A stretch of DNA of 64,000 bases from Streptomyces sp. NBC_00247 (GTDB lineage Bacteria; Actinomycetota; Actinomycetes; Streptomycetales; Streptomycetaceae). The DNA lies in NCBI RefSeq assembly GCF_036188265.1, contig NZ_CP108093.1, positions 3,988,001-4,052,000 of the forward strand. The letters run 5' to 3'. The notes beneath the pieces are model-generated. The model was not told the DNA's origin. It made no database searches and saw only the letters and a program-made list of their open reading frames with translations. This document shows positions 39,636-48,356 of this stretch, one piece after another; positions within the stretch are counted from its first letter, which is position 1; each line of letters opens with the position of its first letter. The translations under genes and the position numbers were made by a program.

Positions 39636-40451
39636 TCAGCGCACGTCGACGTAGTCACCGGTGGCCGTGGCGGTGCCCGTGGTGGGCGTACCGCCGAAGG
39701 TCCACCGCCAGTAGCCGTCCACCGAGGCGGTCACGGTCGTCTTCAGTGCGCCGGTCGAGCTCGCCTTGACCGTCTTCACCGTGGAGTACGTCGAGCTGGT
39801 CGCCTTGCGGAACTGGAGCGAGGCGGTCTGGCTGCCGTACCCGACGTACTTGTGGGTCGCCCAGTCGGCGCGGGTGAGCGTGCCGGTGACCGTGAGGGTC
39901 TTGCCCTTGACGACCGGTTCCGGGCCCGCGTTCACGGTGAGACTCGCCCAGCGGCGTACGGCGGCGGTGCCCGTCCCGGTCTTGTACTCCTCCGCGAGGA
40001 GGCTTCCGTTGGTGCGGAAGAGCTGAGCGAAGGTGCCGATCTTCCATGTGCCCGCGTCCGCACTGGAGTTGAGCTGCTTGGGCTTGATCCAGAAGTTGCC
40101 CTTGCAGTCGGCGATCCGGGTGCTCACCCTGTTGCACTGGTACGCGCCCATGATGAGGACGTCACCGGCCGCGACGGCCTTGGCCGGGGTGGAGCCATGG
40201 TAGAGAATCGGTTCCGCGGTGTACTGGAAGTCGTCGACCGAGTACCCGGCGGGCACCGTGACGCGGAAGCTGACGGCCGGTTCCTTGGTGTCGGACGTAC
40301 CCACCACGATCGGCTTGCCACCGTTGACGACGACGTTGGTCACCGTGATGCCGGTGGACGCCGCCTGGGCGGCCGGGGCGACGGCGAGTGCGGAGAGCGC
40401 GAGCGTGCCCGCGACCGCGACGATCGTGCCGGACCTGCGCATTGCCTTCAA
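39636..40451 (-). CDS. Secreted Ig-like-fold protein of unknown function
   Basis: The 271-aa protein has a Sec signal (RRSGTIVAVAGTLALSALAV, cleaved near AAQA) and then beta-rich domains with Thr/Ser/Val-rich strands (for example TGITVTNVVVNGGKPIVVGT, and later LTVTGTLTRADWATHKYVGY). The last 90 residues resemble a bacterial Ig-like or adhesion fold. The middle contains two cysteines (QCNRVSTRIADCKGNFW). The TTG at 40451 has GAGGTG 5 nt upstream; ATG 40442 is an alternative start. No enzymatic motif is seen. Confidence 0.7.
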   Translation of the reverse strand: MKAMRRSGTIVAVAGTLALSALAVAPAAQAASTGITVTNVVVNGGKPIVVGTSDTKEPAVSFRVTVPAGYSVDDFQYTAEPILYHGSTPAKAVAAGDVLIMGAYQCNRVSTRIADCKGNFWIKPKQLNSSADAGTWKIGTFAQLFRTNGSLLAEEYKTGTGTAAVRRWASLTVNAGPEPVVKGKTLTVTGTLTRADWATHKYVGYGSQTASLQFRKATSSTYSTVKTVKASSTGALKTTVTASVDGYWRWTFGGTPTTGTATATGDYVDVR

Positions 40452-40595
40452 TGAACACCTCTTCGTCACGTACGGGACGTACGGGAATCCAGGTCCCGCC
40501 TGCCGGGACGTGTCACCGGCAGGCGGGAGGCCGCAGATTATCAGTGGCACGCACATGTTCCGGAGGTGGGGTGAAGGAAGTGTGCATGCCCGGCT

Positions 40596-41324
40596 TCAGA
40601 GGGCGAGCTCCGGCACCAACTCGGGCGCGTACGGGCCGCCCAGTGACCACGCCCGGTGCATCGTCTCCGCGAAGGTGGCGGCCAGCTTGTGCTCGCCGCT
40701 CGGGCCCGGGTGCGTGCCGTCGTACGTATCGGTGTGGATGTCGTAGCCGGACGGGTGTGCGGCCAGCAGGAGCGGGGACACAGGGGTGTCCAGGTCCGCG
40801 ACGGCTTGGGCGAGCAGCGCGTTGAAGCGCGCGCAGGAGTCGGCGAAGGGTGCGTCGGACTCGGCCCGGACGTTCGGGATGACCGGCAGGAGCACGAGCC
40901 TGACGTGCGGGTTCGCGGCGCGGGCGGCGGCGATGAAGGCGCGGGCGTTCGCCGCCGTCTGGTCGCTGTCGGTGTAGAAGCCGAGGTCGATCAGGCCGAG
41001 CGAGACGAGCAGCACGTCCGCACCGGACCTGGCCACCGCGTCCTCGATCAGCGGCGCCATGTGCAGCCAGCCCTCGCCCCAGCCGGCCAGGTGGCGCCGG
41101 GCCGGTGCGGGGAACGACGGGTCGGCGTACGCGGTGGAGACCGGGGCGTCCGCCTCGGCGTCGTACAGGCCGGTGCGCGGGCCGACGATGGCGTAACCAC
41201 CCTCGCCGAGGGTCGCTTCGAGGTGCTGCCACATCCGGTGGCGCCAGGTGAAGTCGCCCGCCCGGCCCACGGTCATCGAGTCGCCGACGAACAGGAAGCG
41301 CACGGCGTCCGCGCGAACGGTCAT
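40596..41324 (-). CDS. SGNH/GDSL-type hydrolase
   Basis: The 242-aa protein has the block I serine motif VRFLFVGDSMTVGRAGDFTW near residues 8-27, a block III-like region in DVLLVSLGLIDLGFYTDSDQ, and the catalytic Asp-x-x-His in TYDGTHPGPSGEHKLA near the C-terminus. No signal peptide is evident, so it is probably cytoplasmic. SGNH enzymes cleave esters or acyl groups from lipids or carbohydrates. It is divergent from the secreted propeller protein gene at 41433. Confidence 0.87.
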   Translation of the reverse strand: MTVRADAVRFLFVGDSMTVGRAGDFTWRHRMWQHLEATLGEGGYAIVGPRTGLYDAEADAPVSTAYADPSFPAPARRHLAGWGEGWLHMAPLIEDAVARSGADVLLVSLGLIDLGFYTDSDQTAANARAFIAAARAANPHVRLVLLPVIPNVRAESDAPFADSCARFNALLAQAVADLDTPVSPLLLAAHPSGYDIHTDTYDGTHPGPSGEHKLAATFAETMHRAWSLGGPYAPELVPELAL

Positions 41325-41432
41325 GCCGCACCACCGCAGGGCGTGGATTCGGCGGCGGCAGACAGGGAACGCATGGCGTCATCATCCCCGATCCCGCCTT
41401 CGGGCCGCACCGTGATGATGGACACTTGCGCC

Positions 41433-42464
41433 ATGCGTGCCTCTCTCACCGCCCTCGGTACCGCCGCCCTGCTGCTGCTCGCGGGGGCCGTTCCGGCGCT
41501 GGCGGACACAGGCGCCGACCAGACCTTCACCATCAAGGACCCTCGGATCACCGAGTCCAGCGGCCTCGCCGCGAGCCGCATCCACCCCGGCGTCTACTGG
41601 ACCCACAACGACAGCGAGGACGGCCCCTACCTCTACGCCGTCGACTCCCGCACCGGCGAGACCGTCGCCACCGTCACCATGACCGGCGTGGGCGAGCCCC
41701 GCGACGTCGAGGCGATCTCCCTCGGCCCGGACGGCAACCTCTACGTCGGCGACATCGGCGACAACCTCAACGGCACCTGGGACCACGTCTGGATCTACCG
41801 GCTTCCCGAGCCGAAGGAGCTCAAGGACGTCACGGTGCGCGCCACCCAGTTCGACGTGACGTACGCGGACGGGGCCCGGGACGCCGAGGCGCTGATGGTC
41901 CACCCGAAGACCGGCCGGGTCTGGATCGCCTCCAAGAACCAGGCGGGCGGCGGCCTCTACGAAGGCCCCGAACACCTCTCCACCAGCGGGAACAACGTCT
42001 TCAAGCGCGTCGCCGAGGTGCCGTGGGTGACCGACGGGACGTTCTCCCCGGACGGTACGCGGCTGGTGCTGCGCGGCTACCTCGGCGCCGACGCGTACAC
42101 CTTCGACGACGGGAAGCTCGGCGACGAACGCGGCTTGGGCGCCCCGTTCATGATGCAGGCCGAGTCGGTCACGTACACGGCGGACGGCACGGCGCTGATG
42201 CTCGGCGCCGAGGGCCCGGGGAGCCAGGTGCGTCGGCTGGAGGTGAAGGGCACCAACGCGGCCCAGTCCACGCCCGAACCGAGCGCGTCGGACGGCGGGT
42301 CCGCCTCGTCGGAGGCCGGAGGGAAGGGGGCCGGCGACGGTTTTGAGGGCGGTGGAGACGGCGGGAGCGCGACCGGGAAGGGCACGTCGCTGCTCGGCGG
42401 GCTGATCGTGATCGGCGCGGTGTGGGTCGTGATCCGGGCGAAGCGGCGGCGTGCGGGCGCCTGA
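41433..42464 (+). CDS. Secreted beta-propeller-like protein with C-terminal membrane anchor
   Basis: From ATG 41433 the 343-aa protein has a signal peptide (MRASLTALGTAALLLLAGAV, cleaved near ALA), then repeated strands of propeller type (GPYLYAVDSRTGETVATVTM, then LGPDGNLYVGDIGDNLNGTW, and FSPDGTRLVLRGYLGADAYT). A Gly/Ser-rich linker follows, then a C-terminal hydrophobic segment (LLGGLIVIGAVWVVIRAKRR) that would anchor it in the membrane. The ligand or enzyme role is unknown. Starts at 41412-41418 are also in frame. Confidence 0.75.
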   Translation: MRASLTALGTAALLLLAGAVPALADTGADQTFTIKDPRITESSGLAASRIHPGVYWTHNDSEDGPYLYAVDSRTGETVATVTMTGVGEPRDVEAISLGPDGNLYVGDIGDNLNGTWDHVWIYRLPEPKELKDVTVRATQFDVTYADGARDAEALMVHPKTGRVWIASKNQAGGGLYEGPEHLSTSGNNVFKRVAEVPWVTDGTFSPDGTRLVLRGYLGADAYTFDDGKLGDERGLGAPFMMQAESVTYTADGTALMLGAEGPGSQVRRLEVKGTNAAQSTPEPSASDGGSASSEAGGKGAGDGFEGGGDGGSATGKGTSLLGGLIVIGAVWVVIRAKRRRAGA

Positions 42465-42588
42465 CGGGCGGAAACTCGTACCCGGGATCGACGAGCGTAA
42501 ACGCAGGATGCACAGCGTTGTCACAGCCATGCCATACGATGCGCACATCAGTTCGCTCCCTTTACTTCCGCTTGAGGATTCACACGCT

Positions 42589-43479
42589 ATGTCTTTCGGT
42601 GTCAAGTCCCGTTCCACGCGCGGTATATGCGTGGCTGTCGCACTTCTCGCCATCGGCGCGTCCGGCTGCTCCGTCGCCGAGAGCGCCAAGGAGGGCATAA
42701 AGAAGGCCGCTCGCCAGAAGTCGGTCTTCGACCTCAAGCAGGGCGACTGCTACAACCCGAACTCGAAGCCCCTCGCCGAGGGGGAGACGGGCGAGGAGTT
42801 CGCGATCGAGGTCGTGCCGTGCACCGAGGCGCACGACGGCCAGGTCTACGGGGAATTCAAGATCGAAGAGGGTGACGGCACCTACCCCGGCGACGACGCG
42901 ATCGTCGAAGCCGCGGACACCCGCTGCCCGGCCGAGGAGCTGAAGTTCGCCCCGGACACCTGGGCCGTCCCGGCCGGCGTCTCCGGCTCGTACTACCAGC
43001 CGACCAAAGAGTCCTGGTCGACCGGTGACCGCCTCATCACCTGCACGTACACCAAGGACTCCGGCAAGATCACCGGCTCGCTGAAGAGCAAGCCCATGAA
43101 CGCCGACCAGCTCGCCTACCTCAAGGGATCGGGCGCCCTCTACGAGGCGCTCTGGGCGAACCAGCCCGAGGCGGACGCCGTCGAGGACGACCTCGACGGC
43201 TACAAGGCTCAGGCCACCGCCGTGAACGCGGCGCTCGACACCCACGTCGCCGCGCTCCAGGGCATCGACCAGCCGGAGACCGTCAAGCTGCGCGAGCAGC
43301 TCACCAAGGCGAACGAGGCGTGGAAGAAGGCCGCGAACGCCGCCGACGTCGACTCCTTCTACATCGCCTACGACGCCGCCTTCACGGGCATCGACCCGAG
43401 CAAGTCGGTCGCCGCCCGCAAGGAGTTGGGCCTCTCCACCGCCGTCCCGGCCGACGAAGCCGAGGTCTGGGCGGGCTGA
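42589..43479 (+). CDS. Septum-formation-family-like lipoprotein
   Basis: The 296-aa protein begins with a basic N-region and a hydrophobic segment that ends in a lipobox-like cysteine (CVAVALLAIGASGCSVAESA). The domain after it has the KQGDCYNP and VVPCTEAHDGQVYGEF pattern of the septum-formation (DUF4190-associated) family, with paired cysteines. The last 90 residues are helical and Lys/Ala-rich. It is probably anchored to the outer face of the membrane. ATG 42589 has GAGGA about 10 nt upstream. Its function is unknown. Confidence 0.78.
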   Translation: MSFGVKSRSTRGICVAVALLAIGASGCSVAESAKEGIKKAARQKSVFDLKQGDCYNPNSKPLAEGETGEEFAIEVVPCTEAHDGQVYGEFKIEEGDGTYPGDDAIVEAADTRCPAEELKFAPDTWAVPAGVSGSYYQPTKESWSTGDRLITCTYTKDSGKITGSLKSKPMNADQLAYLKGSGALYEALWANQPEADAVEDDLDGYKAQATAVNAALDTHVAALQGIDQPETVKLREQLTKANEAWKKAANAADVDSFYIAYDAAFTGIDPSKSVAARKELGLSTAVPADEAEVWAG

Positions 43480-43517
43480 CGAGCCGTCTCCGGCCGGAGG
43501 CGCGGGCAGCTTGGGAC

Positions 43518-43553
43518 GGGGCGTCCCGCCGGTACCCACCGGCGGGGCGCCCC
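43518..43553 (+). terminator. 16-bp hairpin after the lipoprotein gene
   Basis: The arms 43518-43533 and 43538-43553 pair with one wobble around a 4-nt loop and are followed by tt. Just beyond, cgcgtgcctgtgcccgggt occurs twice near 43558-43597. The gap up to 43708 has no gene. Confidence 0.7.
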
Positions 43554-43708
43554 TTCCGCGTGCCTGTGCCCGGGTGTCCGCGTGCCTGTGCCCGGGTTCG
43601 TCGGCTGCTCGTCCGGCGCGCGGGTGGGCCGGCAACACCACGCACCGGGCGGCCGTGCGGACGATCCCGTCGGCCGGCTGGGTGCCCCGGCGGCCCGGTG
43701 GGGAGGGC

Positions 43709-44047
43709 TCAGCGCGCCGTCTCGTGGCGTGACGCCTCGATGACCGCGTCGAGGAGGCCGGGGAAAGCGCGGTCCAGGTCCGCGCGGCGCAGGGTGTTCC
43801 GCTTCGTCGTGCCCTCGTAGTACTGCCGGATGAGCCCCGCGCGCCGCAGCACCTTGAAGTGGTGGCTGCTGGTGGACCTCGTGACGTCGATGTCGAAGGT
43901 CCCGCACGCCATGTTCCGCTCGGATTCGGCGAGTTGACGGACGATGCTGCGCCGTACCGGGTCGACCAACGCGTCCAGCACGTCCTGGAGGGTCATGTCC
44001 TCGGCGGCGACGTGATCGGTGATGCGTCCGTCCGTCTGCGTGGTCAC
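43709..44047 (-). CDS. ArsR-family winged-helix repressor
   Basis: The 112-aa protein has the ArsR fold: LQDVLDALVDPVRRSIVRQL, then the recognition helix STSSHHFKVLRRAGLIRQYY, followed by a wing (EGTTKRNTLRRADLD). It lacks the Cys-Val-Cys metal site, so it probably senses something other than arsenite. The GTG at 44047 is used. It is divergent from the MFS exporter gene at 44211, which is its likely target. Confidence 0.9.
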   Translation of the reverse strand: MTTQTDGRITDHVAAEDMTLQDVLDALVDPVRRSIVRQLAESERNMACGTFDIDVTRSTSSHHFKVLRRAGLIRQYYEGTTKRNTLRRADLDRAFPGLLDAVIEASRHETAR

Positions 44048-44122
44048 GTTGCCCAGCCTCCCTGCGTTCGAACGCGGTGGCCCATCCTACGCAACCGCCG
44101 GGAAGGTTGATGGGCGTGAAGT

Positions 44123-44151
44123 TTGACAGTCGTCGACATACTCTCTTCAAT
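44123..44151 (+). promoter_or_regulatory. Putative promoter of the MFS gene
   Basis: ttgaca at 44123-44128 and ttcaat at 44146-44151 are separated by 17 bp, 59 bp before the MFS start and between divergent arsR and MFS genes. The -35 is a perfect consensus; the -10 is weak. Confidence 0.5.
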
Positions 44152-44210
44152 GACCGGAGGAACGGCCGGAGCGCCCCCCCGGCCTACCGACTCAGCCGGA
44201 GGAGAGCACG

Positions 44211-45635
44211 ATGCCCAGGACACCCCCCATCGCGTTACCGCTCACCGAGGTCGCACCGCCCCCGCGCGGGGCGTCACCGGGCCTGCGGCTGACCGCCCTG
44301 GCCACCGGCTTCATCATGGCCGCGCTGGACGTGACCGTCGTCAACGTCGCGGGTGCGGCGATCCAGGAGGACCTGCACGCCTCGCTGTCCGAGCTCACCT
44401 GGATCGTGGACGGCTATGTCCTGGTCTTCAGCTCGTTCCTGCTGCTGGGCGGCGGTCTCGCGAACCGTCTCGGCGCGAAGAACGTCTACCTGTGGGGCAT
44501 GGCGGTCTTCTTCGTCGCCTCGCTCGGCTGCGCCCTCGCCCCGAACGCCGCCGTCCTGGTCGGCGCACGACTCGTCCAGGGTGTGGGGGCGGCCCTCTTC
44601 ATGCCGAGCTCGCTCTCCCTGCTGGTGCTGTCGTTCCCCGAGAGGCGCGAACGGACCCGCATGCTGGGTCTGTGGTCGGCGATCGTGGCCACCTCGGCCG
44701 GCCTCGGCCCGAGCGTCGGCGGTCTGCTGGTCAGCGCGTTCGGATGGCAGAGCATCTTCTTCCTCAACCTGCCCATCGGCATCGTCGGCATCCTGTTGAC
44801 CAGGCGGTGCATCGCCGAAGCCGCGATCCACCGCGTCAGGCTCGCCGTGCCCGGTCACCTCCTGTGGATCGCCGCGCTCGCCGCCCTGAGCTACGCGCTC
44901 ATCGAGGGGCCACGGCTCGGCTGGGACGCCGGAGCGCTGCTGGTCCCGTACGCCGTGCTCGTGGTCGCCGGCGGTGCGCTGGTGGCGCGCGAGCTACGCG
45001 CCGACAACCTCGTCATGCCGTGGGGACTGTTCCGCAGACCGAGTTTCACCGGTGCGAACCTGGTGGGTTTCCTCTTCAACTTCGCGCTCTACGGCAGCAT
45101 GTTCATGCTCGCGCTCTACCTCCAGCACGCCCGGGGGGCCGGTGCGCTCCGAGCCGGGCTGGAACTCCTGCCCATGACCGTCTGGTTCCCCCTGGCCAAC
45201 CTCGTCTACGCCCGTATCTCCGCGCGGTTCTCCAACGGGACGCTGCTGACGCTCTTCCTCCTCGTCGCCGGCATCGCGTCGCTGACCATGACCACCGTCG
45301 ACTCGTCCACGCCGTACTGGACGGTGGCCGTGGCCGTCGGCGTCGCCAACATCGGCGCGGGCGTCATCTCCCCGGGAATGACCGCGGCCCTCGTGGACTC
45401 CGCCGGTCCCGAGAACGCCAACGTCGCCGGGTCCGTCCTCAACGCCAACCGGCAGATCGGGACCCTGGTCGGCATCGCCGTCATGAGCGTGGTGCTCGGC
45501 ACGGTCGACGACTGGGACAGCGGGCCCGCCGTGTGCTTCCTGCTGGTCGGCCTCGCCTACCTCGCCGCCGCGGTCAGCGCCTGGGGACTGATCGTCCGCC
45601 CCGAACGTCCGGAAGCCGTGACGGCGAAAGCCTGA
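44211..45635 (+). CDS. MFS exporter of the DHA2 (14-TM) drug:H+ antiporter family
   Basis: The 474-aa protein has about 14 hydrophobic segments and DHA2 landmarks: motif D-like ALDVTVVNVAGAAIQEDLHA, motif A-like GGGLANRLGAKNVYLWGMAV, and motif C-like TSAGLGPSVGGLLVSAFGWQ. A GGAGAG ribosome-binding site precedes ATG 44211. It exports drugs or toxic metabolites in exchange for protons. The divergent ArsR gene (43709-44047) probably represses it. The substrate is unknown. Confidence 0.9.
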   Translation: MPRTPPIALPLTEVAPPPRGASPGLRLTALATGFIMAALDVTVVNVAGAAIQEDLHASLSELTWIVDGYVLVFSSFLLLGGGLANRLGAKNVYLWGMAVFFVASLGCALAPNAAVLVGARLVQGVGAALFMPSSLSLLVLSFPERRERTRMLGLWSAIVATSAGLGPSVGGLLVSAFGWQSIFFLNLPIGIVGILLTRRCIAEAAIHRVRLAVPGHLLWIAALAALSYALIEGPRLGWDAGALLVPYAVLVVAGGALVARELRADNLVMPWGLFRRPSFTGANLVGFLFNFALYGSMFMLALYLQHARGAGALRAGLELLPMTVWFPLANLVYARISARFSNGTLLTLFLLVAGIASLTMTTVDSSTPYWTVAVAVGVANIGAGVISPGMTAALVDSAGPENANVAGSVLNANRQIGTLVGIAVMSVVLGTVDDWDSGPAVCFLLVGLAYLAAAVSAWGLIVRPERPEAVTAKA

Positions 45636-45734
45636 CCCGGGGCGCATGGCCGGACGACCCGGGTCGCCCGGGGCAAGCCTGCGCGACTCCGCCCCGCCCG
45701 CATCCCCGCCCGGCTCCCCCTACGATCTCCTCCC

Positions 45735-47054
45735 ATGCCGACCTCCTCCGCACTCCTCGTCATCGACATGCAGAACGGCGCGACGGCCGTCGCCCACCGG
45801 GCCTCCGAGACCGTCGCCACCATCGCCGGGCTTCGCCGACGCGCCCTCGAAGCGGGCTCCCTGATCGTCACCGTGCTGGACGAGGGGGGAGAGCCGGGCA
45901 CGGACCCCGAGGACCGACGGCCCGTCCCCGAACTCGCGCCCGGCGCCGAGGAGGCCGTCCTCCGCAAGACCGCCCCGGACAGCTTCCTCTCCACCGGTCT
46001 CGACGCCCTGCTGAAGGCGCACGGCGTCACCGAGGTGGTCGTCACCGGCTTCGCCACCGAGATCTGCGTGGACACCACCGCACGCTCCGCGCTGAGCCAC
46101 GGCTACGACCTGGTCCTGGTGGCCGACGGGCACACCACCTCCGTGCGGGGCGCCGACGACGGTGCGTACGCGGCCCCGGACCAGGCGGTGCGCCACCACA
46201 ACGCGATCTTCCGTAACCTCCGCCACCCCGGACGCAGCAGCCGGGTACTGGACGCCTCGGAGGTGGTGTTCGAGCGGACGGGACCCGTACGGCCCGAGCC
46301 CGAGGCCCCCGAACCCGACTTCGTACGCGCCACCCGGGCCTCGTACGACGTCGTGGCCGCCGAGTACTCCGCCCGGTTCCGCGCCGAACTGGACGCCAAA
46401 CCGCTCGAACGCGCTCTGCTCGCCGGGTTCGTGGAGCTGGTACGGGAGACCGGCGGCGGCCGGCCGCTCGCCGACGTGGGATGCGGTACGGGCAGGGTCA
46501 CCGGCCACCTGCACGGGCTCGGCGCCGACGTGTTCGGGATCGACCTGTCGCCCGGGATGCTCGCGGTGGCACGCGCCGAACACCCCGGCATCCGGTTCGA
46601 GGAGGGCTCGATGCTCGCCCTCGACCTGCCGGACGGGTCGCTCGGCGGGCTGCTCGCCTGGTACTCGGTCATCCACATCACGGACGCCCTGCTCCCCGCG
46701 GTCTTCGCCGAATTCCACCGGGTGCTGGCCCCGGGAGCGCACGTACAACTCGGCTTCCAGGCCGGCGACGAGACCCGCCACCGCACCGACGCCTGGGGAC
46801 GCCCGATCCGACTCGACTTCCACCGCCGCCGCCCCGAGGCCGTCGCCGCCCTGCTCGGCGCGGCGGGCTTCGAGCCCCGGGTACGTACCGTGCGCGAGGC
46901 CGACACCGACGGCGCGTTCCCGGAGCCGACCCCGCAGGGGTTCGTGCTGGCGCGCAAGCCCGTGGCTGAGCGGGGCGGTCAGCCGGCCGGTCGTGCCGAC
47001 TCGGCCGTGCGGGTACCCGCCACGACGAAGCCGCAAGATCACCCGCGAGGGTGA
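45735..47054 (+). CDS. Isochorismatase-like hydrolase fused to a class I methyltransferase
   Basis: Residues 1 to about 170 form an isochorismatase-family cysteine hydrolase. Its triad is readable: Asp in ALLVIDMQNG (residue 11), Lys in AVLRKTAPDS (near 78) and Cys in TGFATEICVDTTARS (near 110). After a short linker, residues about 195-415 are a SAM methyltransferase (ADVGCGTGRVTGHLHGLGAD, then GIDLSPGMLAVARAEHPGIR and EFHRVLAPGAHVQLGF). No stop or frame change separates them. A tacgat -10-like hexamer lies 8 bp before ATG 45735 and no Shine-Dalgarno is visible, so the mRNA may be leaderless. The joint substrate is unknown. Confidence 0.82.
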   Translation: MPTSSALLVIDMQNGATAVAHRASETVATIAGLRRRALEAGSLIVTVLDEGGEPGTDPEDRRPVPELAPGAEEAVLRKTAPDSFLSTGLDALLKAHGVTEVVVTGFATEICVDTTARSALSHGYDLVLVADGHTTSVRGADDGAYAAPDQAVRHHNAIFRNLRHPGRSSRVLDASEVVFERTGPVRPEPEAPEPDFVRATRASYDVVAAEYSARFRAELDAKPLERALLAGFVELVRETGGGRPLADVGCGTGRVTGHLHGLGADVFGIDLSPGMLAVARAEHPGIRFEEGSMLALDLPDGSLGGLLAWYSVIHITDALLPAVFAEFHRVLAPGAHVQLGFQAGDETRHRTDAWGRPIRLDFHRRRPEAVAALLGAAGFEPRVRTVREADTDGAFPEPTPQGFVLARKPVAERGGQPAGRADSAVRVPATTKPQDHPRG

Positions 47055-47064
47055 GGCGGTACGG

Positions 47065-47100
47065 CGACGGCCCCGCACACCGAGGTGTACGGGGCCGTCG
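47065..47100. terminator. Bidirectional hairpin between convergent genes
   Basis: cgacggccccg at 47065-47075 pairs with cggggccgtcg at 47090-47100, and acacc with ggtgt inside, separated by one mismatch. It sits between the stop of the fusion gene (47054) and the stop of serC (47131). Confidence 0.75.
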
Positions 47101-47130
47101 TCCAGGCGGTGAGCCGGGGTGCCGCAGCGG

Positions 47131-48249
47131 TTACAGCTTCTCGATCACGTAGTCGATGCAGGCGGTCAGAGCCTGGACGTCGGCCGGGTCGATCGCCGGG
47201 AACATCGCCACGCGCAGCTGGTTGCGGCCCAGCTTGCGGTAGGGCTCGGTGTCCACGATGCCGTTGGCGCGGAGCACCTTGGCGACCGCGGCGGCGTCGA
47301 TGTCGTCCGAGAAGTCGATCGTGCCGATGACCTGCGAGCGCTTCGCCGGGTCGGTGACGAACGGGGTCGCGTGCTTCGAGTCCTCGGCCCAGCCGTAGAG
47401 GTTCTGGGAGGAGGCGCGGGTGCGGCCGGTCGCGAAGTCCAGGCCGCCCTGGCCGTTCAGCCACTTCAGCTGCTCGTTGAGCAGGAAGAGGGTGGAGAGG
47501 GCCGGGGTGTTGTACGTCTGGTTCTTCGTCGAGTTGTCGATCGCCGTGGGCAGCGAGAAGAACTCGGGGACGTGGCGGCCGGAGGCGTGGACGCGCGCCG
47601 CGCGCTCCAGGGCCGCCGGGGAGAACGCCGCGATCCACAGGCCGCCGTCGGAGGCGAAGGACTTCTGCGGGGCGAAGTAGTAGACGTCCGTCTCGGTGAT
47701 GTCGACCGGCAGACCGCCGGCGCCCGAGGTGGCGTCGACCAGGACGAGCGCGCCCTCGTCGGCACCGGCGACGCGCTTGATCGGCGCCGCGACACCCGTG
47801 GAGGTCTCGTTGTGGGTGAAGGCGTAGACGTCGACGCCCTCCTCGGCCTGCGGCTCCGGGTGGGTGCCGGGCTCGGAGGAGATCACGGACGGGTCCGCCA
47901 GCCAGGGCGCGAGCTTCGCGGCCTTGGCGAACTTCGAGGAGAACTCACCGAAGTTCAGGTGCTGGGACTTCGTCTCGATGAGACCGTGCGTCGCGACGTC
48001 CCAGAACGCGGTGGACCCGCCGTTGCCGAGGACGACCTCGTAACCCTCGGGGAGGGAGAAGAGGCTGCGCACGCCCTCGCGCACCTCGCCGACCAGGTTC
48101 TTGACCGGGGCCTGGCGATGGGACGTACCGAGGAGAGAGGTTCCGGTGGCGGCCAGCGCGTCGAGCGCCTCCGTCCGCACCTTGGAGGGCCCGGCGCCGA
48201 AACGTCCGTCGGCGGGCTTGATGTCAGCGGGAATCTGAATGTCGGCCAC
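47131..48249 (-). CDS. serC: Phosphoserine aminotransferase
   Basis: The 372-aa PLP enzyme converts 3-phosphohydroxypyruvate and glutamate to phosphoserine in serine synthesis, and can serve pyridoxine synthesis. Landmarks of the actinobacterial SerC group are IKPADGRFGAGPSKVRTEAL, LLGTSHRQAPVKNLVGEVRE, LGNGGSTAFWDVATHGLIE, and the PLP lysine in DVYYFAPQKSFASDGGLW. Length and start (GTG 48249, MADIQIPADIKPADGRF) match the usual Streptomyces protein. It is a single-gene unit next to the conservon. Confidence 0.95.
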   Translation of the reverse strand: MADIQIPADIKPADGRFGAGPSKVRTEALDALAATGTSLLGTSHRQAPVKNLVGEVREGVRSLFSLPEGYEVVLGNGGSTAFWDVATHGLIETKSQHLNFGEFSSKFAKAAKLAPWLADPSVISSEPGTHPEPQAEEGVDVYAFTHNETSTGVAAPIKRVAGADEGALVLVDATSGAGGLPVDITETDVYYFAPQKSFASDGGLWIAAFSPAALERAARVHASGRHVPEFFSLPTAIDNSTKNQTYNTPALSTLFLLNEQLKWLNGQGGLDFATGRTRASSQNLYGWAEDSKHATPFVTDPAKRSQVIGTIDFSDDIDAAAVAKVLRANGIVDTEPYRKLGRNQLRVAMFPAIDPADVQALTACIDYVIEKL

Positions 48250-48356
48250 GAGTCGGAGCGTAGTCCCTCGGCGACGGGGCGAAAGACCCTGTCCGTCCGG
48301 TGAGACGGGCGCTCCGACCCGTGGACAACACGGAGGCCGGTGCGGTAGGCGGGACG

